Part shown: positions 25,657-35,151 of the stretch, in pieces
Position numbering within the stretch: the stretch's first letter is position 1
Layout of the letters: every line of letters begins with the position of its first letter
NCBI GenBank assembly: GCA_033238645.1
Contig: BQXR01000003.1
Coordinates: 1 to 64,000 of the forward strand
Direction of reading: 5' to 3'
Length of the DNA: 64,000 nucleotides
DNA from: Thiomicrorhabdus sp033238645
GTDB taxonomy: Bacteria > Pseudomonadota > Gammaproteobacteria > Thiomicrospirales > Thiomicrospiraceae
Position numbers and translations under genes: made by a program
Notes under the pieces: model-generated
Database searches by the model: none
What the model was told of the DNA's origin: nothing
What the model saw: only the letters and a program-made list of their open reading frames with translations

Positions 25657-26967
25657 ATGGAATTATTTGATCGTCTAGATCGTAAAGAACTGGAACGTGC
25701 AGTTCTCGTTCATATAGACTTTTATCATGAAACAGACCGTGAAGATCTGGATGAATTTCATGAGCTTGTTGATTCAGCAGGTGCAGAAGTTTGTGCCCTT
25801 CTTACTACTAAGCGACAAAGAGCAGATCCTAAATACTTTGTAGGTAAAGGTAAAGCGGAAGAGATTAAAGATGCCGTTGAGCTTTATGAAGCAGATGTTG
25901 TTATTGTCAATCATGCACTGACACCCGCCCAAGAACGTAATTTATCAGAGTTAACCCAGTGCCAAGTGTTGGATAGAGTGGGTCTGATTCTAGATATCTT
26001 TGCACAACGTGCTCGTTCGCATGAGGGAAAGCTCCAAGTTGAGTTGGCACAGCTTAAACGCATGTCTACTCGTTTGGTTAAGGGGTGGTCTCACTTAGAT
26101 AGGCAGGGAGGGATTGGTGCACGTGGACCAGGTGAGACTCAGCTTGAGTCTGATCGACGTTTAGTTCAAGGACGTATTAAGTCTCTAGAAGCTAAGATAG
26201 AGAAGGTACGTAAGCAGCGTAGCCTAGGTCAGCTAAAACGTAAACGATCTGATATTCCAGTTATTACCATTGTTGGCTATACTAATGCAGGTAAGTCAAC
26301 GCTGTTTAATCAAATGACAACCGCAAATGTTTATGCCGAAGATCGTCTGTTTGCAACGTTGGATTCAACCCTTAGACGAGTTCACCTGCCTGGTGCTGGT
26401 AAAGTCATCTTTGCTGACACCGTTGGTTTCATTCGCCATATTCCACATGATCTTGTTACCGCTTTCCGTTCAACATTGGAAGAGACAAGAGAAGCTGATC
26501 TATTAGTTCATCTTGTGGATGCTTCCGATCAACATCGAGAAGAGAAGATCAAAGATGTCTGTGATGTCATTGCGGAAGTGGGTGCAGAAGAGGTACCGCA
26601 GTTATTGGTATTTAATAAAATTGATCAACTTGATCCGTTGGTTGAGCCCAAGATAGATTTTGATGAGCAGGGCGTTCCTATACGAGTATGGGTCTCTGCT
26701 AAAGATGGTCAAGGGATAGATTTATTGCTACATTCTGTCGCTTCCTTCTTTAAAGGTGAGTTTCTTAAAGTATCTCTCACGCTGAGAGTCGATGCGGGCA
26801 AACAAAGAGCAGAGCTCTATACACTGGGAACGATTCTGCAAGAGGGCTTTGATGATGAAGGCAATAGTCTCTTTGAAATGTCTTTAACCTCTTTAGAGTG
26901 GGATTTAATCAAGGATTGGCCTCAATTATTGAATGCCACAGTTTTAACTGAAGAAGTAACAGTATAA
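25657..26967 (+). CDS. hflX: Ribosome-associated GTPase HflX
   Basis: GTPase of the Obg-HflX class that splits or rescues stalled ribosomes under heat stress. It has 436 residues. The N-terminal HflX domain includes GKGKAEEI, RVGLILDIFAQRA and the GGIGARGPGETQLE glycine-rich motif. The G domain has G1 GYTNAGKSTL, G3 DTVGFIRHIP and G4 NKIDQL. ATG at 25657 is preceded by AGAGAGAAAG. It is 110 bases after hfq and 200 bases before hflK, the usual hfq-hflXKC order. The 200-bp gap has no gene and no clear terminator. Confidence 0.97.
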   Translation: MELFDRLDRKELERAVLVHIDFYHETDREDLDEFHELVDSAGAEVCALLTTKRQRADPKYFVGKGKAEEIKDAVELYEADVVIVNHALTPAQERNLSELTQCQVLDRVGLILDIFAQRARSHEGKLQVELAQLKRMSTRLVKGWSHLDRQGGIGARGPGETQLESDRRLVQGRIKSLEAKIEKVRKQRSLGQLKRKRSDIPVITIVGYTNAGKSTLFNQMTTANVYAEDRLFATLDSTLRRVHLPGAGKVIFADTVGFIRHIPHDLVTAFRSTLEETREADLLVHLVDASDQHREEKIKDVCDVIAEVGAEEVPQLLVFNKIDQLDPLVEPKIDFDEQGVPIRVWVSAKDGQGIDLLLHSVASFFKGEFLKVSLTLRVDAGKQRAELYTLGTILQEGFDDEGNSLFEMSLTSLEWDLIKDWPQLLNATVLTEEVTV

Positions 26968-27167
26968 TTTGAATTAGTGTGAAAGAACATATAAGGGGTT
27001 TATTGGGTATAAGTTATTTTAATAGGTGACTTTTAACCTTAAAATCTCTAAAATACGAGGAATCGTGTCTGTAAAATGGCAGATCAATAAGATTGTTAGC
27101 GCATTTTTAGCTTGTGGATTGATTTAAGATCAGTTGAAAATGAATTGTAAAACATGGAGATGTTTGG

Positions 27168-28406
27168 ATGGCTTGGAATGAACCAGGTAAGTCGGAAGAT
27201 CCTTGGGGTAACTCAGGGAACAATGGCGGCGGTGATCAAAAACCACCTAAGAAAAAAAATAATAATGACGATATTGATGAGTTACTGAAAAAAGCCCAGA
27301 ACCTATTTGGTGGAGCGGGTAAAAAATTTGGTAATAACAATGGCGGTGACGGTGTAAGTAAGTCGGCTGTCTATGGTGTCATTGGTGTTGTGTTGGTTGG
27401 TTGGTTAGCGACAGGTATCTATAAGATTGATCCTGCTGAACGTGGTGTTGTTACTCAGTTTGGTAAGTTTGTTGAAGAGACGACAGCAGGGCCACATTGG
27501 CATATTCCATATCCAATTGAAACCGTCGTTAAGGTTAATGTTGATCAGATCCGTACTGCCGAAATTGGGTACCGTTCTGGTAGCAACCAAGAACGTAGTG
27601 TGAACGCACCAAGAGAATCTTTGATGCTCACTAAAGATGAGAATATTGTTGATCTAAAGATTGCGATTCAGTACCAGGTTCAGAGTGCTAATCAGTATCT
27701 ATTTGATGTTTCAGACCCTGATTTAACACTTCGCGCTGTAGTAGAGAGTACGTTGCGTGAAGTAGTTGGTCAAAATACAATGGATTTCGTTCTGACAGAA
27801 GGGCGTAATGAAGTTGTTTCACGAGTTCAGTCTCTAACGCAAGAGCGTTTAAATGCCTATAAGGCAGGTTTGGTTGTCACCAGTGTTAACTTACAAGATG
27901 CTCAGCCACCTGAACAAGTTCAGTCAGCTTTTGCTGATGTTGTAAAGGCTAGAGAAGATAGAGAGCGTTTAATTAACGAAGCGGAAACTTACTCAAACGA
28001 TATCTTACCTAAGTCTCGTGGTATGGCAGCACGTGAGCTAGAAGAAGCCAGTGCTTATCATGATAGAGTGATTGCAGAAGCAACAGGTCAAGCTTCTCGT
28101 TTTACAAGTATTGTAAAAGAGTACAAAAAAGCGCCTGAAGTAACACGTAACCGTCTCTATATTGATGCAGTATCTACCGTGTTAAGTAATACCAGTAAAG
28201 TCTTTATGGGTGCTGAAAGCAGTAATAATATGCTATTTCTTCCTTTGGATAAGATGATGGGGCAAGGTCAGTCAACGGCACCATTGCTGCCTGCTCAAGT
28301 AACACCTGCACCAGTAAACCGTGCACCAGCAGTGCAACAACGTCGTAATACATCAGGTCAGAGATCTAATATTCGTGATATTTTACAGACTAGGGAGTTA
28401 CGTTAA
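27168..28406 (+). CDS. hflK: FtsH modulator subunit HflK
   Basis: Membrane-anchored SPFH/band 7 protein that with HflC forms the cage around FtsH and modulates its proteolysis. It has 412 residues. A Gly/Asn/Lys-rich N-terminal tail (about 1-62) precedes one membrane helix (about 63-82). The SPFH domain begins at DPAERGVVTQFGKF, and a long helical region rich in Ala/Glu/Arg follows. The tail has Pro and Gln-rich sequence. It overlaps hflC by one base (TAATG), so the pair is translationally coupled. Confidence 0.97.
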   Translation: MAWNEPGKSEDPWGNSGNNGGGDQKPPKKKNNNDDIDELLKKAQNLFGGAGKKFGNNNGGDGVSKSAVYGVIGVVLVGWLATGIYKIDPAERGVVTQFGKFVEETTAGPHWHIPYPIETVVKVNVDQIRTAEIGYRSGSNQERSVNAPRESLMLTKDENIVDLKIAIQYQVQSANQYLFDVSDPDLTLRAVVESTLREVVGQNTMDFVLTEGRNEVVSRVQSLTQERLNAYKAGLVVTSVNLQDAQPPEQVQSAFADVVKAREDRERLINEAETYSNDILPKSRGMAARELEEASAYHDRVIAEATGQASRFTSIVKEYKKAPEVTRNRLYIDAVSTVLSNTSKVFMGAESSNNMLFLPLDKMMGQGQSTAPLLPAQVTPAPVNRAPAVQQRRNTSGQRSNIRDILQTRELR

Positions 28407-29260
28407 TGAAACAGCTATTATCAATTTTAGTAGCAGCAGTTTTATTTGTTGCAAGTAGCTCAGTCTATGTGGTTAACCAGTGGGAAACAGGGGTTGTTCT
28501 TCGTTTAGGTGAGATCGTTAAAGCCGATGTTAAACCTGGGTTACACTTTAAGACTCCGTTCATCAACAACGTGCGCAAGTTTGACTCACGTCTACAAACA
28601 CTTGATGCAGCACCAGAGCGTTATTTAACCAGTGAAAAGAAAAACCTTATCGTTGATTCATTTGTTAAATGGCGTATTGCTGATGTTGAAAAGTTCTATA
28701 CCACAATGAACGGTGATAACCGTCAGGCAGGTATGAAGCTAGGTCAAATTGTTAAGGATGGTCTAAGGGCTGAGTTTGGTAACCGTACTGTGAAAGAGGT
28801 TATCTCTGCAGAACGTGTTGAAATGGCTAAAAAAATTAAGTTAACTACTGCTGATGCTGCTAGGTCATTTGGTATTGAGATTGAAGATATTCGTATTAAA
28901 CGTATAGATTTGTCATCAGATGTCAGTGAGTCTGTCTACCGTAGAATGGAAGCCGAACGTAACCGTGTAGCGAAGGATCTTCGCTCAAAAGGTTCTGAGG
29001 CGGCTGAAAAAATTAAGGCTGATGCAGATCGTCAAAGAGTTGTTATCTTAGCGGAGGCTTATAGTGAAGCAGAAATTCTTCGCGGTAAGGGTGATGCAAA
29101 ATCAGCTGAGATTTATGCTAAAGCTTATAACCGTGATGCAGAGTTCTACTCTTTCTATCACAGTCTTAATGCTTACAAGAACTCTTTTAACAGTAAGTCT
29201 GATGTCTTGTTAGTTGATCCTAAGTCTGATTTCTTCAAGTACTTTAATCAGTCTAAATAA
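28406..29260 (+). CDS. hflC: FtsH modulator subunit HflC
   Basis: Partner of HflK in the periplasm-facing SPFH complex around FtsH. It has 284 residues with an N-terminal signal-anchor (about 5-22), the band 7 domain (NQWETGVVLRLGEIVKADVKPG), and the helical segment with KGSEAAEKIKADADRQRV. The C-terminus ends with VDPKSDFFKYF, typical of HflC. It is followed 22 bases on by a small terminator-like hairpin and then the DUF2065 gene. Confidence 0.97.
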   Translation: MKQLLSILVAAVLFVASSSVYVVNQWETGVVLRLGEIVKADVKPGLHFKTPFINNVRKFDSRLQTLDAAPERYLTSEKKNLIVDSFVKWRIADVEKFYTTMNGDNRQAGMKLGQIVKDGLRAEFGNRTVKEVISAERVEMAKKIKLTTADAARSFGIEIEDIRIKRIDLSSDVSESVYRRMEAERNRVAKDLRSKGSEAAEKIKADADRQRVVILAEAYSEAEILRGKGDAKSAEIYAKAYNRDAEFYSFYHSLNAYKNSFNSKSDVLLVDPKSDFFKYFNQSK

Positions 29261-29281
29261 ATAAGATATTCAATATTTAAT

Positions 29282-29305
29282 AAGGTGGGGGTTCCCACCT
29301 TTTTT
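29282..29305 (+). terminator. Terminator between hflC and the DUF2065 gene
   Basis: Stem AAGGTGGG/CCCACCTT with a four-base loop and six T. It lies 9 bases before the next ATG, so it probably reduces rather than stops expression of the downstream genes. Confidence 0.8.
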
Positions 29306-29313
29306 GTGAACAT

Positions 29314-29505
29314 ATGCTTGAAACAACCTTAATATCTGCCATTGCTTTAGTATTTATTTTAGAAGGGCTACTGCCTTTTGTTTTTCCAGGTTTTTGGAAG
29401 AAAATGATGACGCAAGCAATTCAATCATCAGAAAAAGACCTTAGAGTGATGGGTATTGTCTCCATTACCATTGGTATGGCGATTTTAATTTTTTTAAGTG
29501 AATGA
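29314..29505 (+). CDS. DUF2065 small membrane protein (YjeT-like)
   Basis: A 63-residue protein with two membrane helices (about 4-21 and 45-61) and the family phrase EGLLPFVFPGFWKKMM between them. It matches DUF2065/YjeT, which in many gammaproteobacteria lies between hflC and hisZ-purA, as here. Function is unknown. The ATG at 29314 follows directly on the hflC terminator, so expression may depend on readthrough. Confidence 0.88.
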   Translation: MLETTLISAIALVFILEGLLPFVFPGFWKKMMTQAIQSSEKDLRVMGIVSITIGMAILIFLSE

Positions 29506-29578
29506 TTTACTTAGTGCATTTTGTTTGATTTACAATGCACTGTTCCATCAAATTTTAGTGATTAGAAAGAAGTAATAA

Positions 29579-30751
29579 ATGCAACAATCTACTTGGTTTA
29601 CGCCAGAGGGTCTTGAAGACCTTCTCCCACCACAAACACAGAAGCTAGAATTTTATCGCCGTCAGTTAATGGATGGTTTTCATCTATCTGGTTTTGAGCT
29701 TGTATTGCCGCCTTTAGCGGAGTTTACTGACTCATTATTAACGGGGACGGCACGTCATATGGCGGTAGATACTTGTCGTTTTGCCGATCAAGAGAGTGGT
29801 CGAATGATGGGTGTTCGTGCCGATATGACGCCTCAGGTTGCGCGTATTGTAAGTAACAGATTAAAAGCAGCGAATAGCATCTCTCGTCTCTGTTATGCGG
29901 GTGAAGTTTTAAAAACACGCAATAATAAAGCAAAAGGTTCTCGTAGTCCAATCCAAGTCGGTGCCGAGTTATTTGGTCACTCTGGTGTTGAGAGTGATAT
30001 TGAGATTATTGAGTTAATGCTTGAGAGTATGCAAGTACTAAAACTACCAATTAAGATTAGTTTGGGGCATGTTGGTATTGCTGATGAGTTGATCTCTTTA
30101 GCGGGCTTAGATGAAAATCAGGCAGCTAAGTTGATTGATATTCTAGAGCGCAAGGCCGTTCCTGAGTATCAGGATTTTCTAGCAAACAATTCACTGCCTA
30201 AGTCAGTATCAGTTGCATTTGAAAAGTTATTAACTTTCTGTGGTGATGCAGAAACAGTTATTTTAGAAGCTAAGCAAGTGTTATCACCGATCTCTCCGGT
30301 GTTAAGTGATGCAGTCGCTCACCTAGATACCGTTATTTCTCATGTGATGACAACGCATAGTGCACCGATTCATTTAGACCTTGCCGATATCCGTGGCTAC
30401 CAATATCACACAGGTATTATCTTTGCTTGTTATAGTGCTAATGGATTCCTTCTTCCTATTGCAAAGGGTGGTCGTTATGACAATATCGGTTCTGATTTTG
30501 GTTTAGCACTTCCTGCAACAGGTTTCAGTCTTGATCTTCGTTTAGCTCTTGATCTATTGGCTCCCGTAGAGAGTCCAGAAACGGACTCTATTTATGCGCC
30601 TTATCTTGCAGACAAAGCACTTCAAGAAAAAATGGTTGAACTAAAGTCTCAAGGGGTTCGAGTCATTAAGTCTTATGACATTTCTGGTTTAGAAAAAGGT
30701 GAGAAATACCTATCTAATACATCAGGTCAGTGGGCGATTGAAGGCGTTTAA
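29579..30751 (+). CDS. hisZ: ATP phosphoribosyltransferase regulatory subunit
   Basis: HisS paralogue that has lost tRNA charging and acts as the regulatory subunit of short-form HisG in the first step of histidine synthesis. It has 390 residues. Class II synthetase-like motifs are seen in TPEGLEDLLPP, VRADMTPQVARI and the histidine-binding GYQYHTGIIFACY. The C-terminal anticodon domain of true HisS is absent. Its position just before purA is typical for gammaproteobacteria. It implies that a short hisG exists elsewhere in the genome. Confidence 0.95.
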   Translation: MQQSTWFTPEGLEDLLPPQTQKLEFYRRQLMDGFHLSGFELVLPPLAEFTDSLLTGTARHMAVDTCRFADQESGRMMGVRADMTPQVARIVSNRLKAANSISRLCYAGEVLKTRNNKAKGSRSPIQVGAELFGHSGVESDIEIIELMLESMQVLKLPIKISLGHVGIADELISLAGLDENQAAKLIDILERKAVPEYQDFLANNSLPKSVSVAFEKLLTFCGDAETVILEAKQVLSPISPVLSDAVAHLDTVISHVMTTHSAPIHLDLADIRGYQYHTGIIFACYSANGFLLPIAKGGRYDNIGSDFGLALPATGFSLDLRLALDLLAPVESPETDSIYAPYLADKALQEKMVELKSQGVRVIKSYDISGLEKGEKYLSNTSGQWAIEGV

Positions 30752-30800
30752 ATAGCGTACTAACTCAAATTAATTTAAAAGTGATTAAGAAGTAATTTAT

Positions 30801-32120
30801 ATGTCTAAACGAAATATTGTTGTTGTTGGTACTCAATGGGGTGATGAAGGTAAGGGTAAGATCGTTGATCTACTAACAGACCGTGTTGCCGCTGTTATCC
30901 GTTTCCAAGGAGGCCATAATGCGGGTCATACTTTGGTGATTGACGGACAGAAGACAGTGCTTCATTTGATTCCATCTGGCATCTTGCGCGAGGATGTTGA
31001 GTGTTTCATCGGGAACGGTGTTGTGCTTGCGCCAGATGCTTTAGAGCGTGAAGTAACACAGCTTGAAAAAACAGGTCTACAGGTTCAAGATCGTCTGAAG
31101 ATCAGTGATGCTTGTCCATTGATCTTGGATTATCACGTCGCATTAGATGTTGCGCGTGAATTGGCTCGTGGTAACAAAAAGATTGGTACAACAGGTCGTG
31201 GTATTGGACCAGCCTATGAAGATAAGGTTGCTCGTCGTGGACTGCGTGCTGGTGATTTCAAAAACATGGAATCTTTCAAACTAAAGCTTGCAGAAACATT
31301 GGCTTATCACAACTTTATGATTGAAAATTACTATAAAGCAGAGCCCGTCTCTTTTGATATTTTATGGGAAAAGTGTGTTCGTTATAGCAAAATGATCCTA
31401 CCCATGTTGGCAGATATTCCAAACCTAATTGATGTTTATAATCGTGAAGGTAAGAGCCTAATGTTTGAAGGTGCTCAAGGAACCTTGTTAGATATCGATC
31501 AAGGTACTTATCCTTATGTCACTTCATCTAATACTACTGCGGGTGGTGCAGCTGCAGGTGCCGGTATTGGGCCAACAGAGCTTGATTATATTTTAGGAAT
31601 CACCAAAGCATATGCAACACGTGTTGGTAGTGGTCCATTCCCTACTGAGTTGGATTATGATTGTGACACTGATAAAGGTGATCCAATTGGTAAAGAGCTA
31701 GGCACACGTGGTCATGAGTTTGGTGCAACGACGGGTCGTCAACGTCGTTGTGGTTGGTTCGATGCCGTTGCACTGCGTCGTTCCGCTCAGATTAATGGTC
31801 TAACAGGTATGTGTCTAACTAAGTTAGATGTGATGGATGAGCTAAAAGAGATTCAGATCTGTATCTCTTATACACAGAATGGTAAAGAGATTTTACTTCC
31901 ACCGACCAGTGCGGAAGAGTATGAAACCTGTGTGCCAAATTATGTGACTATGCCTGGTTGGAATACTTCAACGGTTGGTACCGCTTCATTAGAAGCCTTA
32001 CCTCAAGAAGCGATTAACTACATTCGTTTCTTAGAAGAGCAAGTTGGTGTACCTGTTTCAATCCTTTCAACAGGACCTGATCGTGCAGAAACCTTAGTGA
32101 TTACCGACCCATTCGCATAG
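30801..32120 (+). CDS. purA: Adenylosuccinate synthetase
   Basis: First committed enzyme of AMP synthesis from IMP (IMP + Asp + GTP). It has 439 residues, near the standard 432. The GTP-binding WGDEGKGKIVD (with catalytic Asp and His in GGHNAGHT) lies at the N-terminus. GTTGRGIGPAYEDK and TTTGRQRRCGWFDAV are signature segments, and TKLDVMD is the G4-like motif. It is probably cotranscribed with hisZ (49-bp gap). A copy of the G-tract motif and a strong bidirectional terminator follow. Confidence 0.98.
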   Translation: MSKRNIVVVGTQWGDEGKGKIVDLLTDRVAAVIRFQGGHNAGHTLVIDGQKTVLHLIPSGILREDVECFIGNGVVLAPDALEREVTQLEKTGLQVQDRLKISDACPLILDYHVALDVARELARGNKKIGTTGRGIGPAYEDKVARRGLRAGDFKNMESFKLKLAETLAYHNFMIENYYKAEPVSFDILWEKCVRYSKMILPMLADIPNLIDVYNREGKSLMFEGAQGTLLDIDQGTYPYVTSSNTTAGGAAAGAGIGPTELDYILGITKAYATRVGSGPFPTELDYDCDTDKGDPIGKELGTRGHEFGATTGRQRRCGWFDAVALRRSAQINGLTGMCLTKLDVMDELKEIQICISYTQNGKEILLPPTSAEEYETCVPNYVTMPGWNTSTVGTASLEALPQEAINYIRFLEEQVGVPVSILSTGPDRAETLVITDPFA

Positions 32121-32147
32121 GTTTCATAAAACACCTCCTCTAATTTT

Positions 32148-32160
32148 GAGCAGGGGGGGG
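32148..32160 (+). repeat. Dispersed G-tract motif after purA
   Basis: TTTTGAGCA plus eight G then AGGTATT, 28 bases after the purA stop. ACCTCC at 32133 can pair with GGAGGT at its end, so it may add a hairpin before the terminator. Confidence 0.85.
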
Positions 32161-32167
32161 AGGTATT

Positions 32168-32206
32168 AAAAAAGCCCGAATATTAAATTAATATTCGGGC
32201 TTTTTT
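32168..32206. terminator. Bidirectional terminator between purA and the cheY-like gene
   Basis: Long perfect stem AAAAAAGCCCGAATATT / AATATTCGGGCTTTTTT around a short AAATT loop, with A and T runs on both sides. It serves two convergent genes. Confidence 0.92.
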
Positions 32207-32249
32207 GTTTTCAATATTTTGAATAAGTAGGCTATATCAACTTAATAGA

Positions 32250-32606
32250 TTACGAGACGCGTTCAATCGCGCCGATTAACTTCTCTGGATCAAAAGGTTT
32301 TACAATCCAGCCAGTTGCACCTAATCGGCGACCCTCATCCTTCATCTCTTTACTGGCCTCCGTTGTTAACATTAGTGTTGGTGTAAATCGTCCATTGGGG
32401 TGTTGGCGTAGCTTTTCTAAAAACTCAAGCCCTGTCATGATTGGCATATTGATATCAGACAGAATGACATCAAATTTTTGAGTCTCAATAGCATTTAATC
32501 CCTCCTTACCATTCTCGGCAAAAGTGACATCAAAATGTTCTTTTAGTATCTGATCAACTAATTTTCGCATCGATCTAGCATCATCTACATAGAGTACTTT
32601 TTTCAT
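32250..32606 (-). CDS. Single-domain response regulator (CheY-like)
   Basis: A 118-residue receiver domain with no output domain. Acidic pair Asp8-Asp9, phospho-acceptor Asp51 (VILSDINMPIMTG), Thr81/Thr82 and Lys103 (WIVKPFDPEKL) are all present. The sequence most resembles CheY-type receivers linked to chemotaxis operons. No chemotaxis gene is adjacent, so its kinase is unknown. It is monocistronic and convergent with purA. The 206-bp gap to ppiD is a divergent promoter region. Confidence 0.88.
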   Translation of the reverse strand: MKKVLYVDDARSMRKLVDQILKEHFDVTFAENGKEGLNAIETQKFDVILSDINMPIMTGLEFLEKLRQHPNGRFTPTLMLTTEASKEMKDEGRRLGATGWIVKPFDPEKLIGAIERVS

Positions 32607-32741
32607 GAGTTATCAGGCCTTAATTTAAATAAACTAATAAATAGTCTACCGCAGTTTAGTCATAGTTCTCTTGTGTAAATGAAAATATTAGCTATATTGC
32701 ATTAAATAGTAAGAAACTTAACGTAAAAATGCATGAATAGG

Positions 32742-32770
32742 GTGAAACGCAGTGGTTAGCTTGGTATCAT
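32742..32770 (+). promoter_or_regulatory. Putative ppiD promoter
   Basis: GTGAAA (32742-32747), a 17-bp spacer and TATCAT (32765-32770) with an extended TGG just before it, 43 bases upstream of the ppiD ATG. Confidence 0.5.
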
Positions 32771-32812
32771 AGACAACAATTTTTTAGCTAATAGTATTAT
32801 AGAGGAATCAGC

Positions 32813-34720
32813 ATGTTACAAAGTATTCGTGATCACGCTCAGGGGTGGATTGCTTGGGTGATTGTCGGATTGATTATCTTAACATTTGCACTGTTTGGTA
32901 TAGACCAGTATGCACGTGGAGATAAAGCAGTTGTTGTGGCCGAAGTAAATGGTCAAAATATTGGTGGAAACGCCTTCGTATCACTTTACAATCGCCAGAA
33001 AGAACGTCTTCAAGTACAGTTTGGTGAAATGTATGATCAAGTCGTTAAAGATGATGAGTTACGTATGCAAGTGTTAGATGCCTTGATCGAGTCAGAAGTG
33101 ATGCGTCAGTGGGCTAATGATAACAACATGATCATCAGTGACCAGCAACTTGCTGCGGCGATTCACTCTGCAGATGCTTTTAAGAAAGATGGTGAGTTTT
33201 CTGAAGAAATCTATGAAGAAGTCTTAATGCGTAATGGTTTAAATATTGCCCGTTTTGAGTATGAGCAACGTCAGTATTTACTAGAGAGTCAGTTTCGTGC
33301 GCTAAGTATGGCGGCTAGCTTTGTAACACAGGCAGAGATTGACCAACTGGCAGCGCTACAGGCACAACAGCGTAATGTAAGTTACCTTCGTATTGATCAG
33401 CGTCCTTTCCTTAAGACTGTTGAGATTACTGAGCAGGCGATTCAAAAGGTTTACGAAAGCAACCTAGATGAATATCTTGAGCCAGAAAAGATCTCTGTAG
33501 ATTACATTGATCTTTCACAGGCACAAATTGCTAAAAGCATTGAAGTGACTGATGAGCAGTTAAACGCTTATTTTGAGGATAACGTTGCACTATTTACGCT
33601 ACCTGAAAAACGCCAAGCCAAACATATCTTAATCCCTTTAGAAGCAGATACAGAAGAGGGACGTGCAGCAGCGGAAGCAATCATTGCTGAAGTTCAAGCG
33701 AAGATCGCAGCGGGTGAGTCTTTCTCTGCGTTAGCTAAAATCTACTCTAAAGATCCTGGTTCAGCGACAACGGGTGGTGACTTAGGTGCTTTTGAGCAGG
33801 GCATGATGGTTCCTGAGTTTGATGATGCGGTTTTCACAATGGAAGTTGGTCAAGTGAGCGAGCCTGTTAAGACAGACTTTGGTTACCACCTAATCAAGCT
33901 AACCGCTATTACGGGTAAGCAAGTTCAGGCGTTCGAAACGGTTAAAGCTGATGTACTAGAGCAGTATAAAGCCCAAGAAGCAGAGCGTCAGTATTATGAT
34001 CTACTTGAACAGTTGAGCACGATTGCTTATGAGCAGTCTGATAGCCTAGAACCTGCTGCTGATGCAATTGGTATTAAGGTTCAGTCTTCTGAGATGTTTA
34101 GTCGCGATGGTGGCCCTAATGAGATTCTGACCAATGGTAAAGTCTTAGCCGCTGCATTCTCTGAAGATGTGCTTAAGTCTCACCTAAACAGTGCAGCAAT
34201 TGAGATCAGTGCTAACCGTTCGATTGTTGTTCGCGTTAACCAACACCAGCCTTCACGTCAGAAAGCATTAGCCGAAGTTTCTGCTGGTATCAAAGAGCGT
34301 CTAGTGCGTGAAGCGGCCATTAAAGAAGCAGCTAAGTTAGCGGCTAGTTTGATGACTAAAGTAGAAGCGGGTGAAAACCCTGAATCTCTAATGACTGATG
34401 GTGTTGAGTGGAATACCGTGGGTTGGATCGCACGTAACTCTCAAAAGCTGCTGCCGCAAATGGTAACTGAAGCATTTAAAGTTGCTAAGCCATCAGAAGA
34501 AGGTAAAGCAACTTGGCGTTCATACCAGTTGAGCACGGGCGATACTGTTCTAATCAGTGTGTCAGGTGTTAAAACGAATAACTTAGATAATGCTAATAAG
34601 GCACCGATTAAAGAAGCCTATAATGATATTTTTGCAACTTCTCAGTATGAAGCGCGAATTCAAGCGTTAATTACAAAAGCAGATATTGTAAAGTTACCTG
34701 TGTATGAAACGGTTAAATAG
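32813..34720 (+). CDS. ppiD: Periplasmic folding chaperone PpiD
   Basis: Inner-membrane-anchored periplasmic chaperone of 635 residues that works at the exit of SecYEG. An uncleaved N-terminal helix (about 13-33) is followed by a SurA-N-like helical domain. The parvulin domain (about 262-365) has QAKHILIP, SKDPGSATTGGDLGAF and FGYHLIKL, and a long C-terminal helical part follows. In E. coli ppiD follows hupB; here no HU gene is adjacent. ATG at 32813 follows GAGGAATC. A strong terminator closes it. Confidence 0.94.
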   Translation: MLQSIRDHAQGWIAWVIVGLIILTFALFGIDQYARGDKAVVVAEVNGQNIGGNAFVSLYNRQKERLQVQFGEMYDQVVKDDELRMQVLDALIESEVMRQWANDNNMIISDQQLAAAIHSADAFKKDGEFSEEIYEEVLMRNGLNIARFEYEQRQYLLESQFRALSMAASFVTQAEIDQLAALQAQQRNVSYLRIDQRPFLKTVEITEQAIQKVYESNLDEYLEPEKISVDYIDLSQAQIAKSIEVTDEQLNAYFEDNVALFTLPEKRQAKHILIPLEADTEEGRAAAEAIIAEVQAKIAAGESFSALAKIYSKDPGSATTGGDLGAFEQGMMVPEFDDAVFTMEVGQVSEPVKTDFGYHLIKLTAITGKQVQAFETVKADVLEQYKAQEAERQYYDLLEQLSTIAYEQSDSLEPAADAIGIKVQSSEMFSRDGGPNEILTNGKVLAAAFSEDVLKSHLNSAAIEISANRSIVVRVNQHQPSRQKALAEVSAGIKERLVREAAIKEAAKLAASLMTKVEAGENPESLMTDGVEWNTVGWIARNSQKLLPQMVTEAFKVAKPSEEGKATWRSYQLSTGDTVLISVSGVKTNNLDNANKAPIKEAYNDIFATSQYEARIQALITKADIVKLPVYETVK

Positions 34721-34739
34721 AACCTTTATTTAATCCATT

Positions 34740-34782
34740 AAAAATCCCGCGTAATTCAATTGAACGACGCGGGATTTTTTTT
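34740..34782 (+). terminator. Terminator after ppiD
   Basis: Stem AAAATCCCGCGT / ACGCGGGATTTT with a T-run, beginning 20 bases after the stop codon. Confidence 0.9.
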
Positions 34783-34802
34783 GCCTGCAAGAAATATATT
34801 TT

Positions 34803-34815
34803 GAGGAGGGGGGGG
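34803..34815 (+). repeat. Variant G-tract motif after ppiD
   Basis: ATTTTGAGGA plus eight G then AATT. One substitution (C to G) in the GAGCA core. It lies 20 bases after the ppiD terminator. Confidence 0.7.
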
Positions 34816-34895
34816 AATTGAACTATGTGTATATATATTATCTAGGTTTTTACCTAAGCCCAAACAACACTACCGACTATCTAAATAAGTAGTGC

Positions 34896-35135
34896 TTACA
34901 AATAGGGAGAGATCTTCCAATGACAACTCATTCTCTTAGGGAAGGTCACAAGGTCTCCTATGGTAATGGTTACAGGCTCACCACTATCTGGTGTAACGAC
35001 CACATCGCAACAAACTTCTTCCATGTTATAAGTCTACGGAAAGTTAGAAACCTCTTTCTCTAAGAGTGACCAATTATCAACACCCAAATTATCTAAGGTT
35101 GCTTGAGAAGGATTCGATTCAACGTTGATTGGCAT
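34896..35135 (-). pseudogene. Decayed cupin (EutQ/DUF861-like) gene
   Basis: The frame from ATG 35135 reads 80 codons: DNLGVDNWSLLEKEV, then NFP-stop-TYNMEEVC, DVVVTPDSGEPVTI and GDLVTFPKRMSCHW. This is the layout of small cupin_3 proteins (FPWTY...EEVCY...EGDVVVTP...GDLVTFPAGM). The stop TAG at 35034-35036 replaces the expected Trp codon. The 'YxLEG' stretch after EEVC appears deleted, and the conserved C-terminal KHY segment is replaced by a short unrelated end. The gene is almost certainly dead. The rest of the 431-bp gap 34721-35151 holds the ppiD terminator and one G-tract motif. Confidence 0.75.
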
Positions 35136-35151
35136 AATTAATTAAAGACGC

